From Streptomyces liangshanensis (lineage in GTDB: Bacteria; Actinomycetota; Actinomycetes; Streptomycetales; Streptomycetaceae), in the NCBI RefSeq assembly GCF_011694815.1, contig NZ_CP050177.1:7199501-7263500 (forward strand): 64,000 nt of DNA. Direction: 5' to 3'. The notes under the pieces are model-generated. The model was given only the letters and a program-made list of their open reading frames with translations, did no database searches and was not told the DNA's origin. The position numbers and the translations under genes are program-made. Shown piece by piece: positions 52,112 to 61,248 of this stretch (its first letter is position 1; every line of letters starts with the position of its first letter).

Positions 52112-53464
52112 ATGGACGACCAGCACCCCCGCCGTGACCAGGGCCGCCCCCGCCCGCGCGGCCGACCGTCCTGGCGCCGCGACGGCGGACCGGCCCGCCT
52201 CCGCGGCGGACCGGCGTTCCTCCGCGCCCGGGGGACGGGGACCGGCGGGCGGGACCGGTGCGTCCCGTGGCCCTCCACCCTCCTGCTGTCGGTCCTCGTC
52301 GTCCTCGGATCGGTCTTCGCCGGGCGCCACCAGCACCGCGTCGGCCTCGACGCCTACGCCGTCCTGCTGCTGCTCGCCGGCCCCGCGCTGCTGCTGCTCC
52401 GGCGGCGGCACCCCGTGGTCGCGGTGTACGGGGTGGTGGTCACGGCGCTCGTCTACCTCGGCGCGGGCTATCCGTACGGACCGGTCTTCGTCTCCGTCGT
52501 CGTCGCCGTCTTCGCCGCCATCGCGGCAGGCCACCGGTACGCGGCCTGGTGGGCCGTCGGCCTGCTCTGGGCGGGCCACCTCCTCCTCGCGCACTGGCTC
52601 TACCGGTGGCTCCCGCCGGCCGGCGACCACGCGGCGCCCTGGGGACAGGAAGTGGTCGTCGCCGCCTGGGTGGTGGCCGTCTGCGCCGCCGCCGAACTGC
52701 TCCGGCTGCGCAGGGAGCGGTGGGCGCGGGAGGCCGCCGAGCGCGAGGCCGCCGAGCGGCGCAGGAGGGACGAGGAACGGATGCGCATCGCCCGCGAACT
52801 GCACGACGTGCTGGCCCACTCCATCTCCGTCATCAACGTCCAGGCCGGTGTGGGGCTCGCCCTGCTCGACGCCGACCCCGAACAGGCCCGCTCGGCGCTC
52901 ACGACCATCAAGGCGGCCAGCAAGGAGGCCCTCGGCGAGGTACGGCAGGTCCTCGACACCCTCAGGACACCCGGCGACGCCCCGCGCGCCCCCGCCCCCG
53001 GCCTCGACCGGCTGCCCGAACTGGTCGAACAGGCGGCGGCCGCCGGCCTCGCCGTGGAGGTACGGCGGGAGGGCGAGCCCGTCCCGCTGCCGCCCGGCGC
53101 GGATCTGGCGGCCTTCCGGATCATCCAGGAGGCGCTGACCAACGTGGTGCGGCACTCGGGTTCCCGTACGGCACGGATCACACTCGCCTACGAGCGCGGG
53201 GCCGGCCGGGACGCCGACCAGGACCCGGAGGCCGGGTCCCGCGCACCGGCACGACGCGCGCCCGGCGCGCCCGGCCTCCTCCGTCTCCGTATCGACGACG
53301 CGGGCCCGGCCACCCGCGGGAACGCGGGAGGCGGCGGCAACGGCCTCGTCGGCATGCGCGAGCGGACGGCCGCGCTCGGTGGCACGATCGAGGCCGGCCC
53401 GGACCCGGACGGCGGCTTCCGCGTCCACGCCACGATTCCCCTGACGCCCGAGGAGACCCCGTGA
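52112..53464 (+). CDS. NarL-type sensor histidine kinase
   Basis: 450 residues from ATG 52112; a GTG three codons earlier is possible. A long Arg/Pro-rich tail, then about five membrane helices, a short linker and the HisKA_3 box MRIARELHDVLAHSISVINVQ (phospho-acceptor His), then a HATPase_c domain (IIQEALTNVVRHS N-box, GNGLVGMRER G-box). Intramembrane sensing is likely, as no extracellular domain is present. TAGCGT ends seven bases before the ATG, so the message may be leaderless. Coupled to the response regulator by GTGA. Confidence 0.92.
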   Translation: MDDQHPRRDQGRPRPRGRPSWRRDGGPARLRGGPAFLRARGTGTGGRDRCVPWPSTLLLSVLVVLGSVFAGRHQHRVGLDAYAVLLLLAGPALLLLRRRHPVVAVYGVVVTALVYLGAGYPYGPVFVSVVVAVFAAIAAGHRYAAWWAVGLLWAGHLLLAHWLYRWLPPAGDHAAPWGQEVVVAAWVVAVCAAAELLRLRRERWAREAAEREAAERRRRDEERMRIARELHDVLAHSISVINVQAGVGLALLDADPEQARSALTTIKAASKEALGEVRQVLDTLRTPGDAPRAPAPGLDRLPELVEQAAAAGLAVEVRREGEPVPLPPGADLAAFRIIQEALTNVVRHSGSRTARITLAYERGAGRDADQDPEAGSRAPARRAPGAPGLLRLRIDDAGPATRGNAGGGGNGLVGMRERTAALGGTIEAGPDPDGGFRVHATIPLTPEETP

Positions 53465-54126
53465 TCCGCGTCCTGCTCGCCGACGACCAGTCCCTCGTAC
53501 GGGCGGGCTTCCGCGCCCTGCTCGACGCGCAGCCGGACATCGAGGTCGCGGGCGAGGCGGCGGACGGCGAGGAGGCCCTGAGCCGGGTGCGTGAACTGCG
53601 CCCGGACGTCGTCCTGATGGACATCCGCATGCCACGCCTGGACGGTCTCGCGGCCACGCGCCGGATCACCGAGGACGAGCGGCTCGGCGGGGTGAAGGTG
53701 GTCATGCTGACGACGTTCGAGCTCGACGAGTACGTCTTCGAGGCCCTCCGGGCCGGTGCCTCGGGGTTCCTCGTCAAGGACACCGAGCCGGACGAACTCC
53801 TGCGCGCGGTACGGGCGGTGGTCGCCGGGGACGCGCTGCTCTCGCCGGGGGTGACGCGCCGGCTCATCGCCGAGTTCGCGTCTCGCTCGAAGGCCCCCGC
53901 GGGCGGCTCGGGTCTCGGTGAACTCACCGAGCGGGAACGGGAGGTGATGGCCCTGGTGGGCATCGGGCTGTCCAACGACGAGATCGCCCGCCGCCTGGTC
54001 GTCAGCCCGCTCACCGCGAAGACCCATGTGAGCCGGACGATGGTGAAGCTGGGCGCGCGCGACCGGGCCCAACTGGTCGTGCTGGCCTACGAATCCGGGC
54101 TGGTACGGCCGGGCTGGCTGGGCTGA
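53461..54126 (+). CDS. NarL/LuxR family response regulator
   Basis: 221 residues from GTG 53461 overlapping the kinase stop by 4 bp. Receiver domain: LLADDQSLVRAGF (acidic pocket), VVLMDIRMP (phospho-acceptor Asp), MLTTF and FLVKDT (Thr and Lys). C-terminal LuxR helix-turn-helix LTEREREVMALVGIGLSNDEIA. Cognate partner of the kinase above. Its 3' end overlaps the convergent DUF6332 gene by 40 bp. Confidence 0.94.
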   Translation: MIRVLLADDQSLVRAGFRALLDAQPDIEVAGEAADGEEALSRVRELRPDVVLMDIRMPRLDGLAATRRITEDERLGGVKVVMLTTFELDEYVFEALRAGASGFLVKDTEPDELLRAVRAVVAGDALLSPGVTRRLIAEFASRSKAPAGGSGLGELTEREREVMALVGIGLSNDEIARRLVVSPLTAKTHVSRTMVKLGARDRAQLVVLAYESGLVRPGWLG

Positions 54127-54410
54127 TCCGGACCGGGCGTGCCACTGAGCCGGTCGTTCACGGACCGGCCCAGCTCCGTGCCCTGCGCCGCGCCGCGCGG
54201 GAAGCGCCACAGCACGTGCACCACCCGCACCACGAACGTGAGGGCCGCGAGCCCGCCCGCGACGCGGGCGAAACCGCGCGGCAGGTCGAAGTACCCGATA
54301 GGGGCGTACAGGCCGAGGTACACGAGAACGGCGACGAAGCCGCCACTGACCAGTGCGTAGCCGATCTCGACGGTGATCGCGTCCCGTTGTGCCCCGCTCC
54401 GTGTCCCCAT
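54087..54410 (-). CDS. DUF6332-like small membrane protein
   Basis: 107 residues, ATG. DAITVEIGYALVSGGFVAVLVYLGLY is the first membrane segment and RVAGGLAALTFVVRVVHVLWRF the second; a polar C-tail follows. Resembles DUF6332 by memory. Function unknown. The overlap with the response regulator is in the C-terminal tail. Confidence 0.6.
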   Translation of the reverse strand: MGTRSGAQRDAITVEIGYALVSGGFVAVLVYLGLYAPIGYFDLPRGFARVAGGLAALTFVVRVVHVLWRFPRGAAQGTELGRSVNDRLSGTPGPDQPSQPGRTSPDS

Positions 54411-54485
54411 GCGCCGAGGTTGCCCCCATATGCCGTCCCGGGCAAGGGAGTTGCCCCGGCCCGCCCTACTCCGCTCCGGGCCGGG

Positions 54486-54833
54486 TCAGGCCTCGCGGGG
54501 GTGCGCGGGCCGCGGCCGGTCGCGCAGCAGCCGTACGAACGCGCCGAGCGCGGCCGACTGGACGAGGACCGAGAGGACCAGCGCGGCGTAGAGGTAGGCG
54601 GCGGAACCGGCCACCCCGTCACCGAGCACTCCGCCGCCCACGAAGAACAGGAAGACGGTCGGCGCGGCGAGGAAGAAGAGCCAGATCCCGGCGAAGGAGG
54701 CGTCCTGGTGGTGGACGAAGAGGGTGTCGACCGCGACGAACACCGTCGTCGCGGCCACCAGGCCCAGGTAGACCTGCGAGGCGCGGTTGCCGAAGGTCAG
54801 CCGTGCGAGCGCGGTCAGTCGTCCGGATGTCAT
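54486..54833 (-). CDS. SCO4225-type small membrane protein
   Basis: 115 residues, ATG 54833. Three or four hydrophobic helices with a His-His-Gln-Asp turn (LFVHHQDASFAGIWLFFLAAP). It matches what I recall of the SCO4225 family of actinomycete membrane proteins. Function unknown. Same strand as DUF6332, 75 bp upstream. Confidence 0.6.
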   Translation of the reverse strand: MTSGRLTALARLTFGNRASQVYLGLVAATTVFVAVDTLFVHHQDASFAGIWLFFLAAPTVFLFFVGGGVLGDGVAGSAAYLYAALVLSVLVQSAALGAFVRLLRDRPRPAHPREA

Positions 54834-54924
54834 GTCGTTCTCCCTGGTCCCCGTCGGTGCGCGACGTGTGCGAACTGATGCCTCTTCAGCATGCGACGGA
54901 CCGAACGCGTGTGCCTGAGTACGC

Positions 54925-56280
54925 CTACTCAGATGCCGGGAGTACGTCGTCCGTGACCCGGGACGCCTGGCCGGCGGAGGCCGGGCCTGCGGGGGCGGGA
55001 GCGGCGGGCGCCGTCGGCACGTCGCGCGCCGCCCAGCCGATGACGGACGCGGCGGCGGCGAGGACGGCGACCGTGGTCAGGGCGAGCGGCAGCGTGAACC
55101 AGTCGGCGAGGAAACCGATGGCGGGCGGGCTCAGCAGCATGCCGCCGTACCCGAGCGTGGACGCCGTCGCGACCCCGCCGGGCCCCGCCAGCGCGCCGGC
55201 CCGGCCGATGGCCATGGGGAAGATGTTGGCGAGGCCCACACCGGCGACGGCGAAGCCCAGCAGGACGACCCAGACGGACGGGGCCAGGGCGCCGACCAGC
55301 ATCCCGGCCGTGGCGGTGGCCCCGCCGAGGACCAGGGCGCGGGTCTGGCCCAGCCGCTCCTGGAGGACGGTGCCGGAGAGCCGGCCCGCCGTCATGGCGA
55401 GGGCGAAGAGCGCGTACCCGGCCGCCGCGAGACCCGCGGACGCGTCGAGGTCCTGGGTCAGGTGCAGCGCGCTCCAGTCGGCCATCGCGCCCTCGCCGTA
55501 CGCGGTGCAGAGGGCGATGACCCCGAAGACGACAACCGCCCGGCGGGTGCGGCGGTCGGGCTTCGCCGGGGCCGCCCGCCCCGGGAGAGCGGAGCCTTCC
55601 CTCGGCAGGGCCCGCTCCTCGTGCGCCCCGACGGGCGCCGGGTGGCGCACCAGCGCGGGGCCCGCCACGGCGATGACCGCCAGGCCGAGCCCGGACAGGA
55701 GCAGCAGATGGACGGTGGGGGAGAGGCCGCCCGCGAGCAGCCCGCCGAGCCCCGCGCCGGCCATGCCGCCCAGGCTGTACGCGGCGTGGAAGCTCGATAT
55801 CACCGGCCGCCGCAGGGCGGTGACCAGGTCGACGGCCGCGCTGTTCATCGCCACGTTGGCCGCGCCGTAGGAGGCGCCGAAGACCAGCAGCACCAGGCCG
55901 AGGGCGAGCGCCGAGTGGGTCAGCGGCGGCAGGACGATGCTCAGCGAGAGCAGCGCCACGCTGCCGACGGTCACCGGGTGGTTGCCGAAGCGGCGGCAGA
56001 GCCGTCCGGTGAGGGTCATGGTCACGACGGCGCCCGCGGAGACGCCGAGGAGCGCGAGGCCGAGGTGGCTCTCGGAGGCTCCGGTCTGTTCCTTGATCGC
56101 GGGGATGCGGACCACCCAGCCGGCGAACAGGAAGCCGTCCAGTGCGAAGAAGAGGGTGAGCGCGGTACGGAGGGCGGAGAGCGAGGACGCGGCGGCGGGC
56201 GGGGCGGGGCTTACTTTGTTTCGGAACGGCACAAAAGGAGGATAGGGGCGGTGCCCCGTTCCGTACAAGGCGTCCGTCAC
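54925..56280 (-). CDS. MFS transporter
   Basis: 451 residues from GTG 56280; GTG 56232 is an alternative start. Twelve membrane helices with the sugar/drug-type loop between helices 2 and 3 (GRLCRRFGNHP) and a matching mid-loop. MFS efflux or uptake permease; the blend of ALFALAMTAGRLSG and GASYGAANVAMNSAAVDL resembles fucose/galactose-type and FNT-like efflux members. Substrate unknown; the divergent ROK regulator suggests a sugar. An imperfect TTTGT-N11-ACAAA (56215-56235) lies in its 5' end. Confidence 0.88.
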   Translation of the reverse strand: MTDALYGTGHRPYPPFVPFRNKVSPAPPAAASSLSALRTALTLFFALDGFLFAGWVVRIPAIKEQTGASESHLGLALLGVSAGAVVTMTLTGRLCRRFGNHPVTVGSVALLSLSIVLPPLTHSALALGLVLLVFGASYGAANVAMNSAAVDLVTALRRPVISSFHAAYSLGGMAGAGLGGLLAGGLSPTVHLLLLSGLGLAVIAVAGPALVRHPAPVGAHEERALPREGSALPGRAAPAKPDRRTRRAVVVFGVIALCTAYGEGAMADWSALHLTQDLDASAGLAAAGYALFALAMTAGRLSGTVLQERLGQTRALVLGGATATAGMLVGALAPSVWVVLLGFAVAGVGLANIFPMAIGRAGALAGPGGVATASTLGYGGMLLSPPAIGFLADWFTLPLALTTVAVLAAAASVIGWAARDVPTAPAAPAPAGPASAGQASRVTDDVLPASE

Positions 56281-56308
56281 CCCTCCGGATCATGGGAGAC
56301 TCGCCCCC

Positions 56309-57523
56309 ATGAACGGCAAGGCGACCACCCGGGCGAAGCTGGAGAGAGGCCGTGGCGCGCTCGGCCCGGCACTGGAACTGGTCCACACGGGACGGGCGCC
56401 CACCCGCGCCGTCCTCACCGCCGAGCTGGGTGTGACCCGTGCCACGGCCGGCGCGGTCGCGGCGGAGCTGGAGGCGCTGGGGCTGATCCGGGTCGATTCG
56501 CGGCCCGGGGCGGCGGCCGGTTCGCAGGGCCGTCCCTCGCACCGGTTGTCCGTGGACGACACGGGGCCGGTCGTGCTCGCCGCCCAGATCCACGCCGACG
56601 GCTTCCGGGCCGCGCTGGTCGGGCTCGGCGGCCGGATCGTCGCCACCGCGCCCGCCCGCGGCACGGTCACGGCCGACCCGGCGCAGGTGCTGGGCGAGGT
56701 GGTCGAGGTCGGGGCCGGGCTGTTGCGCGCGAGCGGCCGGCGCTGCGTCGGCGCGGGCCTCGCCGTCCCGTCGGCCGTCGCCGAGCCCGAGGGTACGGCC
56801 CTGAACCCGCTCCACGTCGCCTGGCCGGCCGGCGCCCCCGTCCGCGAGATCTTCGCGGAGCGGGTGGCGGCGGCGGGCATCGAGGGCCCCGCCTTCACCG
56901 GCAACGACGTCAACCTCGCCGCCCTCGCCGAACACCGCCACGGCGCCGGGCGCGGCGCCCAGCACCTCCTGTGCGTCGCCACCGGCCACCGGGGCGTGGG
57001 CGGGGCGCTGGTCCTGGACGGCCGCCTGCACACGGGCAGTTCGGGCCTCGCCCTCGAAGTGGGCCACCTCACCGTCAACCCCGAGGGTCGCCCCTGCTAC
57101 TGCGGCGGCAAGGGCTGCCTGGACGTCGAGGCCGACCCGCTGGCCTTCCTCACGGCGGCGGGCCGCGAACCGGGCCCCGAGGTCTCGCTGTTGCAGCAGT
57201 CCCGCGACCTGCTCGGCACGCACGGCACGGACCCGACGGTACGAAGAGCCGTCGAGGAACTGATCGACCGCCTCGGCCTCGGCCTCGCCGGCCTGGTCAA
57301 CATCCTCAACCCGGACCGCATCATCCTCGGCGGCCTGCACAAGGAACTCCTCGAAGCCGACCCGGACCGCCTGCGCGCCGTGGTCGCGGACCGCAGCCTC
57401 TGGGGCCGCAGCGGCGGAGTCCCCATCCTGGCCTGCACCCTGGACCACAACAGCCTGGTAGGCGCGGCCGAAGTAGCCTGGCAACCGATCCTGGACGACC
57501 CACTGGCCGCCCTCGCGTCCTGA
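56309..57523 (+). CDS. ROK family transcriptional regulator
   Basis: 404 residues. An N-terminal winged helix (APTRAVLTAELGVTRATAGAVAAELEALGLI) precedes a ROK domain with GNDVNLAALAEH, ATGHRGVGGAL in place of the phosphate-2 loop, EVGHLTVNPEGRPCYCGGKGCLDVEAD (His and the zinc Cys set). A sugar-responsive repressor; it probably controls itself and the divergent MFS gene 28 bp away. Its 3' end abuts the DUF4865 remnant. Confidence 0.9.
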   Translation: MNGKATTRAKLERGRGALGPALELVHTGRAPTRAVLTAELGVTRATAGAVAAELEALGLIRVDSRPGAAAGSQGRPSHRLSVDDTGPVVLAAQIHADGFRAALVGLGGRIVATAPARGTVTADPAQVLGEVVEVGAGLLRASGRRCVGAGLAVPSAVAEPEGTALNPLHVAWPAGAPVREIFAERVAAAGIEGPAFTGNDVNLAALAEHRHGAGRGAQHLLCVATGHRGVGGALVLDGRLHTGSSGLALEVGHLTVNPEGRPCYCGGKGCLDVEADPLAFLTAAGREPGPEVSLLQQSRDLLGTHGTDPTVRRAVEELIDRLGLGLAGLVNILNPDRIILGGLHKELLEADPDRLRAVVADRSLWGRSGGVPILACTLDHNSLVGAAEVAWQPILDDPLAALAS

Positions 57524-57956
57524 GGCCGGCCGTGATCGTCATTGCCGCGGAGTCCGCCCCGATCGCGATCACGGCCAGTGCCGCGCACACCACCCCGGCG
57601 GCCTCCGACAGCCGCCGCGTCTCCGCGACCGCCTCCGCCAACAGGTCGGGCAGCGCGGCGGTTTCGGGGACGAGGTGACGGCGGCGTACGGCCGTGCGGG
57701 CCACGTTCGTGCTCGCCGGGCCCTCCTCGAAGGCGAGACCGGTCCAGTGCTGGACCTCGGGCCTGCCCGCGGTCCAGAGGTAGAACGGCGCGTACTGGTT
57801 CACCACCGACTCCGGGCCGCGCTCACGCATCAGGTACGCCTTGAGGCCCAACCCGGCGAAGTCGTCCAGGAGATGGCCCTTGGTCGCGACACGGGTGCGG
57901 ATGATCCCCATGTCGTAATCGGCGGGCAGGGTGATCTCGTACTGCATGGTGTGCAT
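57321..57956 (-). pseudogene. Decayed DUF4865 family gene
   Basis: Begins ATG 57956 with GGAGGA upstream and reads MQYEITLPADYDMGIIR, matching DUF4865 closely through NQYAPFYLW. The family's next stretch (about 25 residues with FLWG and GI-DFGRP) is missing, and the frame resumes RPEVQHWTGLAFEEGPA. After VCAALAV the usual ending is gone; the frame reads into the antisense of the ROK gene to a stop at 57321. Probably truncated, internally deleted and non-functional. Confidence 0.6.
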
Positions 57957-58010
57957 ACGGGCGGTCCTCCGTGGACGCGGTCGGGACAGGAGTCGGGCGG
58001 GGGCGGGGCG

Positions 58011-58232
58011 TCAGGGCGTCGCGGTGCGCGGCGGCAACAGCGCCGACAACCCCCGTACCCCCGCGTCGAACGCCTCCGGCGACCCCGACGCCCTCGCGAG
58101 CACGTAACCGCCCTGCACGGTCGCGGCGATCGTCGCGGCGACCTCCGCCGGATCCAGCCCGGCCGCGAACTCGCCGCCCGCCACGCCCTCCTCGACGATC
58201 TCCGCGAGCCGCGCCCGTACTCCCGGAGTGGT
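58011..58232 (-). pseudogene. C-terminal fragment of a TetR regulator
   Basis: About 73 residues (RARLAEIVEEGVAGGEFAAG, then VQGGYVLARASGSPEAFDA) match the C-terminal ligand domain of TetR regulators of the kind often beside DUF4865. The DNA-binding half is absent; upstream DNA is unrelated. Remnant of a deleted regulator. Confidence 0.65.
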
Positions 58233-58368
58233 ACGCGTACCGCCGCCGGGCGTACGACGACGCGGGGCCCCTCCCGGGGTGAGGCTCGGGGGTGACGGAG
58301 GGCGGCGGGGAGGCCGGGAGAACGGCTTCCGGATGACCGCGGCCGCCTCCACCGAGGAGCTGACCGAC

Positions 58369-58689
58369 ATGAACACCCTGGCTTTCGACGGCGGGCCCGG
58401 CCCGTGGATCCTCTTCTTCCCCCTGGTCTGGGCGGCCGTGATCCTCGCCGTCGTCACCCTCCTGCGCCGCACGGCGGGGCGGGGACGCGCCCTCGCCCAC
58501 CGCGGCCCCTGGCGGGCGCCGCTCACCGGCCGTGGCGACGGCGGCCCCGCACACGACGAGCGGTCGCCGATCGCCCTGCTCGGCCGCCGGTTCGCCGCGG
58601 GCGAGATCGACGAGGACGAGTACTGGCGCCGACTGTCCGTACTGGACGAGCAGTTCGGCCGTACGGGGAAGGGCGGCGGCGACCTGTGA
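58369..58689 (+). CDS. SHOCT domain membrane protein
   Basis: 106 residues from ATG 58369 (GAGGAG ten bases upstream; ATG 58333 is possible). One membrane helix near the N-terminus (WILFFPLVWAAVILAVVTLL), a basic Gly-rich linker, and a C-terminal SHOCT motif (IALLGRRFAAGEIDEDEYWRRLSVL). SHOCT regions are short oligomerisation segments of unknown role. Confidence 0.8.
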   Translation: MNTLAFDGGPGPWILFFPLVWAAVILAVVTLLRRTAGRGRALAHRGPWRAPLTGRGDGGPAHDERSPIALLGRRFAAGEIDEDEYWRRLSVLDEQFGRTGKGGGDL

Positions 58690-58752
58690 GCGCTCCGTCC
58701 GATCCCGTCCGGGCGCGGAGGGCCGTTCGGGTGGATCCGGCCCCGGGCCCGC

Positions 58753-58800
58753 CCCGTACGCCCGTACGCCCGTACGCCCATACGCCCATACGCCCGAGGG
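58753..58800. repeat. 8-bp tandem repeat, 6 units
   Basis: Three CCCGTACG units (58753-58776), two CCCATACG (58777-58792) and one CCCGAGGG. It lies in the gap between the SHOCT gene and the ATPase stop. Confidence 0.8.
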
Positions 58801-58805
58801 TCCGT

Positions 58806-59330
58806 TCAGCCCACGACGGTCGAACGCGCGTCCGTGGGTCCGTGCTCCCTGATCACCGCGCTCAGCTCCGACCCCCGGAAGGGGCCGTCCGTCGTCGCCC
58901 CGTACACCGGGCGCGGCGGCAGGGCCAGGGCGGCCGGCGGCGCGGGCAGGGTGAACCAGATGCTCTTGCCCAGCTCGCCCTCGGGGCGGATGCCCCAGCT
59001 CTCGCTGACCGCCGCGATCAGGGCCAGGCCGCGGCCACCGGTGTCGAGGAGTTTCGCGTCGTTGACCGTCGGCACCCGTGGGTCGTGGTCGCTGACCGAG
59101 ACCGTGAGCCGGTCGAGCAGCAGCGCGATGTCGACGGTGCACAGCTTGTCCGGCTGCGCGTGCCGGTGGACGTTGGTCAGCAGCTCGGTGACTCCGAGCG
59201 CCGTGGGGTCGATCAAGGGATCGAGATGCCAGTAACGCAATTGCGCGCAGATGATTCTGCGGACCTGGCCGATCCGCGACGGCAGGGCCTGGAGCTCCAC
59301 CGTGCAGTGCCTGCTGGGCTGGCTGATCAC
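58806..59330 (-). CDS. RsbW-like anti-sigma ATP-binding protein
   Basis: 174 residues from GTG 59330 with GGGGAG eight bases upstream; the frame opens further. HATPase_c domain of the serine-protein-kinase anti-sigma type: ALGVTELLTNVHRHA (N-box), VSVSDHDPRVP (G1) and TGGRGLALIAAVSESWG (G2). Streptomycetes carry many such proteins, which bind sigma or anti-anti-sigma factors. No partner gene is adjacent. Confidence 0.85.
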   Translation of the reverse strand: MISQPSRHCTVELQALPSRIGQVRRIICAQLRYWHLDPLIDPTALGVTELLTNVHRHAQPDKLCTVDIALLLDRLTVSVSDHDPRVPTVNDAKLLDTGGRGLALIAAVSESWGIRPEGELGKSIWFTLPAPPAALALPPRPVYGATTDGPFRGSELSAVIREHGPTDARSTVVG

Positions 59331-59552
59331 GGCTGCGACTCCCCGAATTGAGGTCCGGAAGACGGCGAAGGACCGGATCCAGCAACTGGCTCGCTGCTGT
59401 TCCCGCCCGGCGGGGGCTGGAGATCTCAGCGTCACCGCCGGTGCACCCTGAGTGAGGGGTGAGACCAGAGTGAACCAGGGGATACGGCTCCGCAACTCGC
59501 GGACAGCGGGGGAGGGCCCGGCGACCGGCCTCGGGCCGGTCCCGGCCCGGAC

Positions 59553-59876
59553 TCAGCCCTTCGTACGGGTCGCCCTGCTCACGGCCTCCAGGAACCGGCC
59601 CGCCAGCGCCGACGCGTCCGGCCTGCGGCCGCCGGTGCGCTGGCCCATGGTCAGCCGGTAGCGGGTGCCGTTCACGGTGGCGACCGTGCTGCCCTTGCCC
59701 GCGAACCACGGCCTCGCCGCCTGGACCGCCCGGAGCGGAGCACTGTCGATCACCCGGCCGTAGCTGGTCAGCAGCGCCAGCCTGCCGTCCTGGATCAGCA
59801 CCTGCCCGGCCCGGGTGAGCGAACGGGGCCACCGTTCTATCCGTACGCCGCGCGCGCTGAAATCGGGCTCTGCCAT
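59553..59876 (-). CDS. Conserved hypothetical protein
   Basis: 107 residues from ATG 59876. Beta-rich pattern IERWPRSLTRAGQVLIQDGRLALLTSYGRVIDSAP then AARPWFAGKGSTVATVNGTRYRLTMG. No signal or membrane helix. Not recognised beyond similarity to streptomycete hypothetical proteins. The 222-bp gap to its left holds no clear gene. Confidence 0.6.
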   Translation of the reverse strand: MAEPDFSARGVRIERWPRSLTRAGQVLIQDGRLALLTSYGRVIDSAPLRAVQAARPWFAGKGSTVATVNGTRYRLTMGQRTGGRRPDASALAGRFLEAVSRATRTKG

Positions 59877-60044
59877 GGCCTGTCAGCCCCCTCCGTGCCA
59901 CTGACCCGAGCGTGGTCCTCACCAGTATGCCGGTCGCTACCAGAAGCTGATGCCATGGATACCCAAAGTCATCATTTGCCCAGATGGTGGCGGTAGCGTG
60001 ACGCATCGGGGACCGGAGTGGACCACTACGGAGGAACGGCGCTC

Positions 60045-61193
60045 ATGACCGAACAGGACAGCGTGGGACCGGCCGCGGACGGCCCGGGAACGGGCGTCGT
60101 GACCATCGACGTGAACCGCAGCGACCCGCACTACCGCGCCTGGCTCAAGGAAGCCGTACGCAAGGTCCAGGCCGACGCCAACCGCTCCGCGGACACCCAC
60201 CTGTTGCGCTTCCCGCTCCCCGAAGCGTGGGGCGTGGACCTGTACTTGAAGGACGAGTCGACCCATCCGACCGGCAGCCTCAAGCACCGCCTGGCCCGCT
60301 CGCTCTTCCTCTACGGCCTGTGCAACGGCTGGATCCGCCCCGGCAAACCGGTGATCGAGGCCTCCAGCGGCTCGACCGCCGTCTCCGAGGCGTACTTCGC
60401 GAAGCTGATCGGCGTCCCGTTCATCGCGGTCATGCCGCGCACCACCAGCCACGAGAAGTGCCGGCTCATCGAGTTCCACGGCGGGCAGTGTCACTTCGTC
60501 GACGAATCGAGGACGTTGTACGCGGAGTCGGCGCGCCTCGCCGCCGAGAGCGGCGGCCACTACATGGACCAGTTCACCTACGCGGAGCGGGCCACCGACT
60601 GGCGGGGCAACAACAACATCGCCGAATCGATGTTCCAGCAGCTGGAGTTGGAACGCCACCCCGAGCCCGCCTGGATCGTCGCCACGGCCGGTACGGGCGG
60701 CACGTCGGCGACCATCGCCCGCTACGTGCACTACATGCAGTACGACACCCTCATCTGCGTGCCGGACCCGGAGAACTCCTGTTTCTTCGACGGCTGGACC
60801 CGGGGCGACGCCACCGCCAGCACCGACTGCGGCTCCCGGATCGAGGGCATCGGCCGCCCCCGGATGGAACCGAGCTTCGTGCCCGGCGCCATCGACCGGA
60901 TGATGAAGGTCCCCGACGCGGCGAGCATCGCCGCCGTACGCACCCTGGAGCGGGTCGTCGGGCGCAAGGCGGGCGGCTCCACCGGCACCGGACTGTGGAG
61001 TGCCCTGCGCATTGTGGCGGAGATGGTCGCCGAGGGGCGGCAGGGCAGTGTGGTCACGCTGCTCTGCGATCCCGGGGACCGCTACCTCGACAAGTACTAC
61101 TCGGACGACTGGCTCGCCGCGCAGGGACTGGACATCGCCCCGTACACGATCACCCTCGAACGTTTCCTGGACACCGGGGTCTGGCCGTCCTGA
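60045..61193 (+). CDS. PLP-dependent cysteine synthase family / Cds1-like desulfhydrase
   Basis: 382 residues from ATG 60045 (GGAGG upstream). Fold-type-II PLP enzyme: [14 protein letters not shown] (Schiff-base Lys), [15 protein letters not shown] (substrate loop), [15 protein letters not shown] (phosphate cup) and [21 protein letters not shown]. It resembles mycobacterial Cds1, which releases H2S, pyruvate and ammonia from L-cysteine; a cysteine synthase-like activity is the alternative. Cytoplasmic. Confidence 0.82.
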   Translation: MTEQDSVGPAADGPGTGVVTIDVNRSDPHYRAWLKEAVRKVQADANRSADTHLLRFPLPEAWGVDLYLKDESTHPTGSLKHRLARSLFLYGLCNGWIRPGKPVIEASSGSTAVSEAYFAKLIGVPFIAVMPRTTSHEKCRLIEFHGGQCHFVDESRTLYAESARLAAESGGHYMDQFTYAERATDWRGNNNIAESMFQQLELERHPEPAWIVATAGTGGTSATIARYVHYMQYDTLICVPDPENSCFFDGWTRGDATASTDCGSRIEGIGRPRMEPSFVPGAIDRMMKVPDAASIAAVRTLERVVGRKAGGSTGTGLWSALRIVAEMVAEGRQGSVVTLLCDPGDRYLDKYYSDDWLAAQGLDIAPYTITLERFLDTGVWPS

Positions 61194-61236
61194 CCCGTCC
61201 TGACCCCTCCCGCCCCGTCCTGATCTGTCCTGATCG
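61187..61236. repeat. 10-bp tandem repeat, 5 units
   Basis: GTCCTGACCC twice (61187-61206), a diverged CTCCCGCCCC, then GTCCTGATCT and GTCCTGATCG. The first unit contains the stop codon of the PLP enzyme (61191-61193). Confidence 0.75.
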
Positions 61237-61248
61237 GCAGGAGGCCTT

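Noticed and set aside
56309..57523. A glucokinase call for the ROK gene next to the MFS transporter
   Set aside because: It has an N-terminal winged helix and an altered phosphate loop, so a repressor is more likely; the kinase is the ROK gene at 43003.
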